Below the pieces are notes generated by a model. It saw nothing but the letters and a program-made list of their open reading frames with translations. It was not told where the DNA came from and did not search any database. Shown here piece by piece: positions 55,606 through 64,000 of a DNA stretch of 64,000 nt. The stretch is from an uncultured Algibacter sp. (lineage in GTDB: Bacteria; Bacteroidota; Bacteroidia; Flavobacteriales; Flavobacteriaceae), in the NCBI GenBank assembly GCA_937958265.1, contig CALGNX010000002.1, positions 124,001-188,000 on the forward strand. The letters are read 5' to 3'. The translations under genes were made by a program, and so were the position numbers. The first letter of the stretch is position 1. The number at the start of each line of letters is the position of its first letter.

Positions 55606-56625
55606 ATGACTGCAAAAGGTATTTACAACATATTAATTGGACTAAGTGCATTTGTAGTTTCCCAAGTAACAATAGCGCAAAGTAAAATATTATCAGCTAA
55701 ATGGGAAGTTGTACAAAACACAAGTAAACCCCTAGCAAGACACGAAAATAGTTTTGTGCATTTTAAAAATAAATTTTACTTAATTGGTGGTCGCGGTATA
55801 AAACCAATTTCAATATATAACACCAAAACAGGTATGTGGAGCCAAGGCGCTAAACCACCTTTGGAAATTCATCATTTTCAAGCAGTAGCTTATCATGGCA
55901 ATATTTATATTTTTGGAGCCATGACGGGTAAATACCCTTATGAAACACCGCTTACAAATATTTTGATTTACAATCCTAAAACTAATACATGGCATACAGG
56001 ATCAAGGATACCAAAATCAAGGCGGCGCGGATCTGTAGGTGTTGTCATAAAAAAAAATAAAGCTTACCTAGTTAGTGGTATTGTAGATGGGCATAACGGT
56101 ACACACGTACCGTGGTTAGATAGTTATAATTTTAAAACTAAAAAATGGACTATTTTACCAGATGCACCAAGACCAAGAGATCATTTTCATGCTGTAATTA
56201 AGCAACACAAAATTTATGCAGTAGGCGGTCGAAATTCGTCGTATGCTACCAAGCAAACTTTTAATTTAACCATTCCCGAAGTTGATGTGTATAACCTAAA
56301 AACAAATACATGGTCAACTTTACCCGAACACAATAATATTCATACCCCGCGAGCAGGCACATCATCTGTATTTTTAGGAAATAATTTAATTTTAATAGGT
56401 GGAGAGAGTGTCTTACAGAAAAAAGCACACCACGAAGTAAATGCCTATAATACTGTAAAAAAATCATGGGTAAAAATTAAAAATTTAAATACAGGTAGGC
56501 ACGGTACACAGGCGCTTGTATATAAAAAGTGCATATACATCGCAGCAGGAAGTGGCAATAGAGGTGGTAAGCCAGAGTTAAATTCTATGGAGCGCTTTTG
56601 TAAAGGTCAAATAAAAAAAATCTAA
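55606..56625 (+). CDS. Periplasmic kelch-repeat beta-propeller protein
   Basis: The 339-residue product has a signal peptide (about residues 1-25) and five to six kelch units recognisable by GG plus a spaced Y-W pair: FYLIGGRGIKPISIYNTK with MWSQ, IYIFGAMTGKYP with NTWHTG, YLVSGIVDGH with KWTILP, IYAVGGRNSSYA with NTWSTLP and LILIGGESVLQ with SWVKI. NanM-type sialic acid mutarotases share this fold, so a sugar epimerase or carbohydrate-binding role is possible, but no catalytic residues can be assigned. It is the last gene of the keto-sugar module. Confidence 0.8.
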   Translation: MTAKGIYNILIGLSAFVVSQVTIAQSKILSAKWEVVQNTSKPLARHENSFVHFKNKFYLIGGRGIKPISIYNTKTGMWSQGAKPPLEIHHFQAVAYHGNIYIFGAMTGKYPYETPLTNILIYNPKTNTWHTGSRIPKSRRRGSVGVVIKKNKAYLVSGIVDGHNGTHVPWLDSYNFKTKKWTILPDAPRPRDHFHAVIKQHKIYAVGGRNSSYATKQTFNLTIPEVDVYNLKTNTWSTLPEHNNIHTPRAGTSSVFLGNNLILIGGESVLQKKAHHEVNAYNTVKKSWVKIKNLNTGRHGTQALVYKKCIYIAAGSGNRGGKPELNSMERFCKGQIKKI

Positions 56626-56714
56626 ATAACTACATAATAAATTATTTTGAATGTAATTGTCCAGAGGTGCCTAGATATTACTTATCTAATAATACCATAC
56701 CTACTCATAAAAAC

Positions 56715-56745
56715 AACATAGCAGGATTTTAAACCCTGCTATGTT
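56715..56745. terminator. Bidirectional terminator between convergent units
   Basis: A perfect 11-base stem AACATAGCAGG/CCTGCTATGTT (56715-56725 and 56735-56745) lies between the end of the kelch gene and the end of the DUF6702 gene and can serve both strands. Confidence 0.75.
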
Positions 56746-56778
56746 CTAATTAAAGTAAAGTGTTTATTTGTTTTACTT

Positions 56779-57237
56779 CTAATAATTTACTGTAATTTGC
56801 TTTCGTTTTTCATGTAATCTAAAATCTTTAAACGTATTATTAATGTCTAATTTAATAATATTAGAATGACCTTCTACACCCAGTAAGAATTTATTTTTTA
56901 TAGTTACCGTCTTAATATCTGTTCTAGATGTTGATAAAAAACAAACAGCCTTTGCCTGATGCCCGTTTGGCTTTATACTTAAAACTTTAGGTAGTATTGG
57001 CTCTCCATTAAAACTCCAACTTGTTGTTTTGTTAAGATAGTTACTAAAACTAGTCTTGCTTACCTGATTGTTATGAACGGTGTTAAACTTAGCATAATCA
57101 TGCAAATCAAAATCAATTTCTAATAGTAACACGTGCCCTTTATCAACAACGTTAAAAGTTGCTGTAACAGCATCATGCATTGTAATGGTATTACTCATCA
57201 TTACAAAAGTAAATAGTATAGTTATTAATGTTTTCAT
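56779..57237 (-). CDS. DUF6702 family exported protein
   Basis: This 152-residue protein has a hydrophobic leader (about 1-20) and a predicted beta-rich mature part. MHDAVTATFNVVDKGHVLLLEIDFDLHDYAKF and its ending resemble DUF6702 proteins, small periplasmic Bacteroidota proteins of unknown role, which usually open with HPxYVSVTEI; here the match is divergent. Its ATG overlaps the TGA of the sulfatase fusion gene (ATGA), so the two are translationally coupled and presumably act together at the cell surface. Confidence 0.55.
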   Translation of the reverse strand: MKTLITILFTFVMMSNTITMHDAVTATFNVVDKGHVLLLEIDFDLHDYAKFNTVHNNQVSKTSFSNYLNKTTSWSFNGEPILPKVLSIKPNGHQAKAVCFLSTSRTDIKTVTIKNKFLLGVEGHSNIIKLDINNTFKDFRLHEKRKQITVNY

Positions 57238-59816
57238 TTTACAATTACTTTATTAGTTCCTAAAAATTTCCCACCTTTTACAATTCGTACAATATACAAA
57301 CCACCACTAGCTATATTGCTAAATTCTAAAACACCTACTCCTTTTTTTCTACTAATTAATTGTCCTGTTACAGAAAATAGACCTACCTGATATTCTTCCA
57401 AATTTGTAGAAATTACAGACAAGCCTCCTTTATTAGCAGTTACATAAAAACCAGATTCTTCTAAACTAAAATTAGGTGTACTTAAAGTTGCTCCACAACT
57501 TTCATCTATAGAAGTCGCAGGATTGTCTGTTGCAAAAGGATTTATATTGGCATTGTTATCATCACAATCAAAAGCGCTTACAAAACCATCTGAATCTTTA
57601 TCGACATCATTTAAATCAGGAGAACTATTGGCAAAATCATCACTAAAATTCCCCTTCATACATCTAGGTATCTGAGGGAAAGTAGCGGTAACCACATAAT
57701 AATAGTCAAAAGTTTCTTCGCCTTGAGCAGTTGTTAAAGTTACAGAAGCTGAAATTCCGTTACACTCATCCAAATCTCCTTTACCAACAATATATTCAAA
57801 ATCATTTGTATATTTTCCAGAATAAGGTCCACAAGGCGCACTAATTCCGTCTCCAGGACGTAAACCGCTTTTTAACTGAAAACTAGGTTGTAGTTGTTTT
57901 AAATTACCTTCTTTATCTGGCCCAAATTTATACAAAATAGGAAAACCGTCTCCAGCCCATCCTACTTGTAACATCTCTGTAGGGACATTTTCTGTTGTAG
58001 AGATACCAGCTCTCAATCCCTCTACATATTCATACATATTACCATGATAATGGTAGCCTATATTAGTGTTAACATGTGCCGATGCACAATCTAAACCAAC
58101 AAATTCTCTTCCGTTACCAATATTTGTGGTAGGCTCAAAAACCCAGTCCCAATTATATTCTCCTGTACTTGTGTTTTCAAAAATAAAAGGAGCTGCAGGT
58201 GCAGGCATCATAGCGACTCCGTTTAATGCAATTCCAAAATAATTTGCGGGTCTACCATTATCTCTAGTCACACTTGTAAGCGTTTCAGACAATTCTGGGT
58301 TCATATCAAATTTATAAAGTCTATAATTAGGTTCTGGTTTTCTATCTGCTCTAGCACAAAAATCATGATCAGGGTAATTATTCGCATACACAACTCTTTG
58401 GTTATCTTCAGTAAACTCATAATACACACTTGGACTCGTAGTAGTATCGCAACAAGCAATATTATCAAAACTTAACACATCTGTAACACCACAGGTACTA
58501 TCACAATCATCAATAGTAGTTTCATTACCGTTTTGTATGCCATCGTTACAAGACCAACTTGTTCTTATTGTTTGCGCTTCTTGTTGCAACATGGTTTTTA
58601 TCGTTTGCTGCTCGCTAGTTAAATTATCAATTAAATTATTTGACTCTAAAAAATCATTCTCTAAATCATAAAACTCTGCTCTACCATTTGCATCTTCTAT
58701 GAACTTATATTTTTGAGTTCTAGTTGCCCAAGACTGCACGCCATCACTTTCATAATCAACATAATTAATCACTCTATTTACTTGGCTTTTAGAAGATAAT
58801 GAGGGTTTTAAGCTCAAGCTATTTTCTGTACCTCCTAATAATTGTACACCTGCCAATTCTAAAATTGTTGCATGTAAATCTGCTGCATGCACTAAACCTT
58901 CTTCTACTTCATTTACCCTTTGTACAGATTTACCTGTAATTATCATTGGTACGGTTACACCACCACTATATAAAGAAGATTTTACACGTCTATTAGGAAA
59001 ATGAGTATTGGCTTTTCCTGGTGTTCCATTATCTCCAATAAAAATAATTACAGTGTTTTCTCTTGTTACAGCATCCATGCTTTCTAATAATCGGTTTATT
59101 TCATAATCCATATTTTCTACCATAGCGTTGTAAATACCTTTGGTATTAGTTGTGTTTGATGTAAAAGTTCCTGAGGGCGGTATTTGAAAAGGAGCATGTG
59201 GCGCTACATGTGCTAACCATAAAAACCAAGGTTTTGTTTGATTGGCAACCCACGAAATAGCACTATTTGTAAAATGTGCTGTAGTATATTCTGTTATCTG
59301 TTCGCTATTTCCCGAAGAATTTGTTTTTGTCCAATTATAATAATCATCAACCTGAGATGTAAACACCCCTTCATAAAAAGGAATTCCAGAATCTGTTGGG
59401 TGACTAGAGTTACTACTATTACTCCCTCCAAGATGCCATTTTCCAATTACTCCCATACTATAATCGGTAGGGCTTTCTTCTTTTATTTTTGTAAATAGTG
59501 ATTTATGACTGGTTTCTAAAACAATAGGAGGTCTTAGAACTCCGGTTTTAATTCCGTATTTACCACTCATAATAGAGGCCCTGGTTGGTGTGCATTGTGG
59601 CGCCGCCCAACAATTTGTATAGGTTAAACCTTCTGCTCTAAATACATCTAAAGTAGGTGTGGCAGGTAAGTCTGTATCTACACCAAAACCAGCAACAGCA
59701 TCTATTCCTAAATCGTCTGCTATAATTAACAATATATTGGGCGACTGTTGTTGCGCTAATACAGTTGTTACCGCTAAAAAGCACACATAAAATAACCATT
59801 TTTTTACATTTTTCAT
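57234..59816 (-). CDS. T9SS-exported sulfatase fused to a YHYH domain
   Basis: The 860-residue product has a signal peptide (cleavage after TVLAQ, residue 21). Residues about 24-400 form an S1 arylsulfatase: NILLIIADDLGIDA, catalytic Cys75-T-P-T-R, and IFIGDNGTPGKAN. A cysteine-rich linker follows (CNDGIQNGNETTIDDC). Residues about 455-720 match the uncharacterised YHYH family, with IGYHYHGNMYEYVEG as its name-giving motif. Then come a MopE-like calcium-binding stretch (DKDSDGFVSAFDCDDNNANI) and a Por sorting domain (about 785-860). Sulfatase and YHYH domains usually occur apart. The protein should be released or anchored outside the cell, and its TGA overlaps the next gene's start. Confidence 0.88.
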   Translation of the reverse strand: MKNVKKWLFYVCFLAVTTVLAQQQSPNILLIIADDLGIDAVAGFGVDTDLPATPTLDVFRAEGLTYTNCWAAPQCTPTRASIMSGKYGIKTGVLRPPIVLETSHKSLFTKIKEESPTDYSMGVIGKWHLGGSNSSNSSHPTDSGIPFYEGVFTSQVDDYYNWTKTNSSGNSEQITEYTTAHFTNSAISWVANQTKPWFLWLAHVAPHAPFQIPPSGTFTSNTTNTKGIYNAMVENMDYEINRLLESMDAVTRENTVIIFIGDNGTPGKANTHFPNRRVKSSLYSGGVTVPMIITGKSVQRVNEVEEGLVHAADLHATILELAGVQLLGGTENSLSLKPSLSSKSQVNRVINYVDYESDGVQSWATRTQKYKFIEDANGRAEFYDLENDFLESNNLIDNLTSEQQTIKTMLQQEAQTIRTSWSCNDGIQNGNETTIDDCDSTCGVTDVLSFDNIACCDTTTSPSVYYEFTEDNQRVVYANNYPDHDFCARADRKPEPNYRLYKFDMNPELSETLTSVTRDNGRPANYFGIALNGVAMMPAPAAPFIFENTSTGEYNWDWVFEPTTNIGNGREFVGLDCASAHVNTNIGYHYHGNMYEYVEGLRAGISTTENVPTEMLQVGWAGDGFPILYKFGPDKEGNLKQLQPSFQLKSGLRPGDGISAPCGPYSGKYTNDFEYIVGKGDLDECNGISASVTLTTAQGEETFDYYYVVTATFPQIPRCMKGNFSDDFANSSPDLNDVDKDSDGFVSAFDCDDNNANINPFATDNPATSIDESCGATLSTPNFSLEESGFYVTANKGGLSVISTNLEEYQVGLFSVTGQLISRKKGVGVLEFSNIASGGLYIVRIVKGGKFLGTNKVIVK

Positions 59817-59883
59817 AAATTATAGTTTTTAGTGAATTGTATTTTTTAAAACTTATTTATCTATTTTACACTGATTTACTGAA

Positions 59884-60087
59884 TTAATATGTTTTATAGC
59901 AGCAGTTAAGACTGTTTTCTTTGGCTTGTCTTAATGTCTTTTTTGGGGTTTTCATTTTCCATTTAATGCTAGTATAAAAACCCGAAGTTATTCCTCTAAG
60001 TACTATAGACCTCTTGAGTTCTCTACTTATTGCGCTTCTATGAAAACCCATCTTGTAATAAAGCTTCTGTTTGTTACTTTTGTTTTA
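59884..60087 (-). pseudogene. IS30-type transposase relic (N-terminal HTH part)
   Basis: A minus-strand frame without a start codon reads KLYYKMGFHRSAISRELKRS followed by VLRG, the helix-turn-helix of IS30 transposases (compare HKSTISRELKRN...GLRG). It runs on for about 40 unrelated-looking codons to a TAA at 59884. The catalytic DDE part and terminal inverted repeats were not found. It lies 67 bases upstream of the sulfatase fusion gene, so it marks past rearrangement there. Confidence 0.55.
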
Positions 60088-60276
60088 AGACTTATTTTGT
60101 ATAATTTTTCACACAATACGAATTTAATGTTTTAACCTTAAATACTTGATATTTGTCTCAAGTATTTTAATTTTATCTGTTGTACTTATTAATGGAACTA
60201 ACATAGTTTGAAATAAACAAACGGTATTTGTCGTATATAATTTAAAATATTATAGAACTGGCGTACTAAATAATTT

Positions 60277-60369
60277 GGGCGTTACCCGAAAAGGGTCGCG
60301 CTTTACGTTGCAAGTCCGCGCACCTCCCAAAAGGTCGGGCTGTGGGCTTTACACTGCAATCGCTAACGC
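60277..60369 (+). repeat. Dispersed palindromic repeat, family 1, copy C
   Basis: This 93-base copy runs from GGGCGTTACCCG to CAATCGCTAACGC and matches copies A (15809-15898) and B (25546-25634). The internal pair is GGTCGCGCT and GGTCGGGCT. It lies within the decayed strip between the transposase relic and the lipoprotein pseudogene. Confidence 0.85.
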
Positions 60370-60571
60370 TGTAGCAACAGGTAAATACAAAACTCGTAAT
60401 TCATATATAAATTCATAAAAGCAGCGTTAATGTATTTTTAGCTATGCTTTAAATTCTAAAAACTTTTACGCAGTACGGTTTTTTATATTAGTTTATTAAT
60501 ATTTTGTTGTCCTGTTATTGCAGCCAACACGAGTTAAGCGTATTTTGTGAGTACAGTTACTATTACAATAT

Positions 60572-61158
60572 TTATTGTAAAGGAATTTTAACTCCCGAAA
60601 TAAAATAATCTGGATTATCGGTGCCAAAGGCCATATAAATAAACAAGGTGTTATCTTTTATAATAGGCGATACAAAACCACCTAAATGATCCCAGGCCCA
60701 ATTATAAATAGGATATTTACGATGAATTTGTACAGGGTTTATCATTACCTGAAAACGATTTTCCTAAAGTAATCCAAGCACTTTCTAAGTCTACGTCCTC
60801 TATTTCAATTACAGAATACACTTCACTACCTTGTATTACAAACCAACTAGTATTATTATAAGCTGGGTTTAATAAGTTTTCAATTTTTAAATAGTTCGTT
60901 TTTATACGATTTTAAGAACATCATATGCTATAATTTTTATAGCACTTTGTCTGTTTATGTTGTCAAAATTATCTGAGATTAATACGTTTGAGAAATAACT
61001 ATTTAAACTTCCTTCTGGAAATATAATGTCGGGGTTTGTTGTATTTGGAGTTTCAATAGGTTCCGTATTTTTGTCAATCTCCAATACTTTTAGTTCATCG
61101 TCTGTACTACAACCTAAAATAACTAAAAACAAACTAATTAGTACAAGTGTTTTTTTTT
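60572..61158 (-). pseudogene. Lipoprotein pseudogene with at least two frameshifts and a lost start
   Basis: On the minus strand a lipoprotein leader KKTLVLISLFLVILGCSTDD begins near 61155 but lacks a start codon (a TAA replaces it next to a run of As). The frame stops at 60902 after AYDVLKIV. Another frame continues with TNYLKIENLLNPAYNNTSWF and then ESAWITLGKSFSGNDKP. After one extra C near 60744 a third frame continues VQIHRKYPIYNWAWDHLGG to YFISGVKIPLQ and a TAA at 60572. Restored, it would be about 190 residues. I do not recognise the family. Confidence 0.7.
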
Positions 61159-61159
61159 A

Positions 61160-61567
61160 TGTAGAAAAATTAAAATCTTTTAATTTATTACAAAAATATT
61201 TAATTGTGTTTTAAAGCAGTAAGGTTTGTTTTTAAGGTGTAATTAACTTTTTATCTTCAATATATTTTAAGAAAAAAAAGGCTTAAAGTTATTTTTAACG
61301 ATTAAATCTTGTATAAATAAAATTTCGGTCTTAATCTTAAAAGTATTTTCTATAAATGGCTGTGAATAAAAACACAACGTATTTAAATGTATGGAATCAC
61401 TTAAAAAAATAATTTTGTTACTTAGGTACAATTACAAATTATACATTTAGAGGTTGTTTCTAACTATTAAACGTAAATGTATAATTTTTTAACTTTTAGA
61501 AATAATTCGATGTCTAATATTGATGAAGATAATTAAAACTTAAAAAAAAAGGTTAATTATTGTACCA
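61160..61567. other. Intergenic spacer before trmD end
   Basis: About 400 AT-rich bases lie between the pseudogene and the trmD stop. Homopolymer runs are frequent, but no convincing hairpin, repeat or coding remnant was seen. Confidence 0.4.
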
Positions 61568-62245
61568 CTAATCATCCAACAAATCAGGTCGGCGTTCTTT
61601 AGTTCTTAAATAAGCTTGCTCTTCGCGCCATTTTTCAATTTTTGGTAAATTTCCACCAAATAATAACTCAGGTACTTTCCAACCTTTATATTCTCTAGGT
61701 TTCGTGTAAATTGGCGGTGCCAATAGGTCGTCTTGAAAGGAATCTGTTAAAGCAGAGGTTTCATTTCCTAAAACACCTGGTATTAGCCTTATAATAGAAT
61801 CGCAAAGCACAGCAGCACCTAATTCGCCACCAGATAAAACGTAATCTCCAATAGAAATTTCTCGAGTTATAAACTGGTCGCGAACACGTTGGTCTACACC
61901 CTTATAATGCCCACATAAAATAATTAGGTTTTCTTGAAGGGAGATTTGGTTGGCTATACCTTGTTTTAAAGTTTCGCCATCTGGTGTCATATAAATAATC
62001 TCATCATAATCCCGTTGTTCTTTTAATGCAGAAATGCATTTATCAATAGGTTCCACCATCATAACCATACCAGCACCACCGCCAAACTGAGTGTCGTCTA
62101 TAGATTTGTATTTATCCGAGGTGTAATCTCGTAAATTATGGAAATGTACTTCTACTAAACCAGCATCAATAGCACGCTTTAATATGGAAGCTTCAAACGG
62201 ACTTTTAAGTAATTCTGGTAAAACGGTAATAATATCTATACGCAT
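61568..62245 (-). CDS. trmD: tRNA (guanine-N1)-methyltransferase
   Basis: This 225-residue SPOUT methyltransferase forms m1G37 in tRNAs reading CNN and related codons, preventing +1 frameshifts. The trefoil-knot motifs are clear: [15 protein letters not shown] near residue 53, [15 protein letters not shown] near 110 and [16 protein letters not shown] near 130, together with [11 protein letters not shown]. In many bacteria trmD is in the rpsP-rimM-trmD-rplS operon, but here it stands apart from ribosomal genes. Confidence 0.96.
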   Translation of the reverse strand: MRIDIITVLPELLKSPFEASILKRAIDAGLVEVHFHNLRDYTSDKYKSIDDTQFGGGAGMVMMVEPIDKCISALKEQRDYDEIIYMTPDGETLKQGIANQISLQENLIILCGHYKGVDQRVRDQFITREISIGDYVLSGGELGAAVLCDSIIRLIPGVLGNETSALTDSFQDDLLAPPIYTKPREYKGWKVPELLFGGNLPKIEKWREEQAYLRTKERRPDLLDD

Positions 62246-62384
62246 GATAAAAAATTAAAATGTCAAAGGTAATTTAAATGCTTGGTATTGCTATCTACAA
62301 ATTTTGATAAAAACATAAGCAGTATTGCAGCAGTAACATTAAACGTTAAAATAATTGAGATTAAATAAAATTTAAAAACAGTAG

Positions 62385-62609
62385 TTATTCTACAATTTCG
62401 TAAGCTACATCTAACTTACGTAACCCTCTTAATGCCGATCCTGAGTTTTTATCTGTAACTTCTATATCCACCGCATCGCCATCCAGTAGTATATCAGTAA
62501 TCTCGTTGGCTAAAGATGCATTCATGTTAACTGAAATTTCCATGATATACTTGCTAATAGCTCGTTTATCGGGTCTTTGGTTATTGCAGGATAATAGGTT
62601 TAATTTCAT
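62385..62609 (-). CDS. Small conserved-looking protein of unknown function
   Basis: This 74-residue protein begins MKLNLLSCNNQRPDKRAISK and has an acidic second half (ITDILLDGDAVDIEVTDKNS, then LRKLDVAYEIVE). No signal peptide or membrane segment is seen. It lies 31 bases downstream of the pepT stop on the same strand and upstream of trmD, so it may be co-transcribed with pepT. The codon use is like that of its neighbours, which supports a real gene. I do not recognise a family. Confidence 0.6.
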   Translation of the reverse strand: MKLNLLSCNNQRPDKRAISKYIMEISVNMNASLANEITDILLDGDAVDIEVTDKNSGSALRGLRKLDVAYEIVE

Positions 62610-62640
62610 AAATTAATTATCTTTTAGTTAAATTTTACTA

Positions 62641-63888
62641 CTATTTATTTTTAGCTTTACTGGCTGTTAATTCAGCAATTTTGCAAATAACTTCAGTGGC
62701 TTTAATCATGCTTTCTACAGGAATATATTCGTAAGGGCCATGAAAGTTGTGTCCTCCTGCGAAAATATTGGGGCATGGCAAGCCCATGTAGCTAAGTTGA
62801 GATCCATCGGTACCGCCGCGAATGGGTTTAATTAAAGGTGTAATATTAACGTTTTTCATTGCTTCTTCTGCAATATCTACAATATGCATTACAGGCTCTA
62901 CTTTCTCGCGCATATTAAAATATTGATTATTTATGCTGGTTGTAATTACGGTATCGCCATACTGCTCATTTAGTGCATTTGTAAGCTTTAACATAACCGC
63001 CTTACGTGCCTCAAAATGCTTTATATCATGGTCGCGAATAATATATTGTAATGTAGTTTCTTCAACATTACCGTGCATATCATGCAAATGGAAAAAGCCC
63101 TCGTAGTCCTGGGTGTGTTCTGGTGTTTCCATGCGTGGTAACGAGTTTATAAATTCTTGTGCAATGTACATAGAGTTAATCATTTTACCCTTAGCATAAC
63201 CAGGATGCACGATTTTTCCTTTAATTTTAACAACAGCACCAGCGGCATTAAAATTTTCGTATTCTAATTCTCCAATTTGGCTACCATCCATAGTGTACGC
63301 CCATTCTGCTCCAAACGTTTTAACATCAAACTTATGCGCGCCTCTTCCAATTTCCTCGTCTGGGGTAAAACCTAACTTAATTTCCCCATGTTTAATTTCT
63401 GGGTGTTTAATTAAGTGCTCCATGGCCGATATTATTTCGCAAATTCCTGCTTTATCATCAGCTCCTAGTAATGTAGTTCCATCTGTTGTAATAAGGGTTT
63501 GTCCTTTGTAAAGTAACAAATCATCAAAATAACTAGGAGATAAAACGATGTTTTTTTCAGCATTTAAAATAATATCTTCGCCATTATAACTTTCAATAAT
63601 TTGAGGTTTTACATTGGCGCCTGTAAAATCTGGTGATGTATCAAAATGAGAAATAAAACCAATAGTTGGTACTTCGTGTGTTACATTACTGGGTAGGGTT
63701 GCCATAATATAAGCATTGGCATCAATACTTACGTTTTGTAATCCTATAGTTTTAAGTTCTTCTACAAGTTTGTTTGCTAAATCCCACTGTTTTGCTGTGC
63801 TTGGAGTGGTGTTCGATGTCGCATCGGATTCTGTATCTATGGTAACGTAACTTATAAAACGCTTTATAATGTCTGCTTTTGAAATCAT
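62641..63888 (-). CDS. pepT: Peptidase T (tripeptide aminopeptidase)
   Basis: This 415-residue di-zinc M20 peptidase removes N-terminal residues from tripeptides in the cytoplasm. Metal and catalytic motifs are in order: FISHFDTSPDFTG (His), LLGADDKAGICEI (bridging Asp), FTPDEEIGRGAHKFD (catalytic Glu pair), AYTMDGSQIGELEYENF, and GGTDGSQLSYMGLPCPNIF with GGHNFHGPYEYI near the C-terminus. The length is normal for PepT. The small unknown gene follows after 31 bases. Confidence 0.95.
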   Translation of the reverse strand: MISKADIIKRFISYVTIDTESDATSNTTPSTAKQWDLANKLVEELKTIGLQNVSIDANAYIMATLPSNVTHEVPTIGFISHFDTSPDFTGANVKPQIIESYNGEDIILNAEKNIVLSPSYFDDLLLYKGQTLITTDGTTLLGADDKAGICEIISAMEHLIKHPEIKHGEIKLGFTPDEEIGRGAHKFDVKTFGAEWAYTMDGSQIGELEYENFNAAGAVVKIKGKIVHPGYAKGKMINSMYIAQEFINSLPRMETPEHTQDYEGFFHLHDMHGNVEETTLQYIIRDHDIKHFEARKAVMLKLTNALNEQYGDTVITTSINNQYFNMREKVEPVMHIVDIAEEAMKNVNITPLIKPIRGGTDGSQLSYMGLPCPNIFAGGHNFHGPYEYIPVESMIKATEVICKIAELTASKAKNK

Positions 63889-64000
63889 AATTGAATGAAA
63901 TTTTGATAGGTAATACTACTACTTTATAATAAAGTTACTAATTTACTACTATTAAGTGTGAATAGGTAAATGCTTATCTATTTTTTATTTACAACATTTC

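Noticed and set aside
59238-59498. Cysteine- and isoleucine-rich frame opposite the sulfatase fusion
   Set aside because: It is an antisense shadow of a well-supported coding region.
1-64000. CRISPR arrays, tRNA genes, rRNA genes and prophage
   Set aside because: No regularly spaced direct repeats, no cloverleaf with a T-arm GTTCRA and no phage structural or integrase genes were recognised by reading; a covariance-model scan would be needed to exclude small RNAs.

Overview
The window is AT-rich chromosomal DNA from a member of the Flavobacteriaceae (Bacteroidota), probably marine and able to use algal polysaccharides. The evidence is two proteins with Por-type (T9SS) C-terminal sorting domains, lipoproteins with short leaders, a zinc-less type-B ribosomal protein L31, flavobacterial-type single-chain PurL, promoters of the TTG-N19/20-TAnnTTTG kind, and weak or absent Shine-Dalgarno sequences. 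No tRNA, rRNA, CRISPR array or intact insertion sequence was seen.

Layout. 1-6.9 kb: a fatty-acid beta-oxidation block on the minus strand: a MarR regulator, a FadN-type hydroxyacyl-CoA dehydrogenase/enoyl-CoA hydratase, a FadA thiolase and an acyl-CoA dehydrogenase running off the window edge, with a long-chain acyl-CoA ligase next door. 7-24 kb: mostly housekeeping genes on the minus strand: purL, a secreted T9SS endonuclease I, a DTW-domain tRNA modification enzyme, a RsmB-like rRNA methyltransferase, an ECF sigma factor with two putative control proteins, an MsbA-like ABC exporter coupled to a phosphohexomutase, a GT2 glycosyltransferase and a DUF4199 membrane protein. 24-33.3 kb: L31, a GlmU-like protein, a frameshifted small membrane protein gene, an oligopeptide-binding lipoprotein, MtaB, a small GNAT-like protein, an alpha/beta hydrolase, a lytic transglycosylase and a cardiolipin synthase.

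33.4-56.6 kb is the accessory heart of the window: a rhamnoside/sulfated-glycan island. It encodes a GH106 alpha-L-rhamnosidase, a BNR_4 (ulvan-lyase-like) lipoprotein, an S1 sulfatase and a GntR regulator with a sugar-binding domain. It then has a whole L-rhamnose route (isomerase, rhamnulokinase, fused rhamnulose-1-phosphate aldolase/lactaldehyde dehydrogenase) and a FMN lactate dehydrogenase that takes the C3 product to pyruvate. The only transporter is an NCS1-type permease followed 3 bases later by a 56-residue two-helix membrane protein. The island ends with a DUF1080 double-domain lipoprotein, two Gfo/Idh/MocA oxidoreductases and a kelch protein, the gene set expected for keto-sugar based glycoside cleavage. 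There is no SusC/SusD pair and no known rhamnose permease. A 13-base motif occurs identically upstream of the permease and of the DUF1080 gene, with variants upstream of the aldolase gene and of GH106; it is a candidate operator of the island's GntR regulator.

56.7-61.2 kb holds a minus-strand pair: an unusual sulfatase-YHYH-MopE-like-T9SS fusion, translationally coupled to a DUF6702 protein. Next comes a decayed strip with an IS30-type transposase relic, a dispersed palindromic repeat and a multiply frameshifted lipoprotein pseudogene. 61.5-64 kb returns to housekeeping (trmD, a small unknown gene, pepT).

Two dispersed repeat families are present: a ~90-base element with GCGTTA/TAACGC ends (three copies) and a ~160-base MITE-like element with terminal inverted repeats (two copies plus one end relic).
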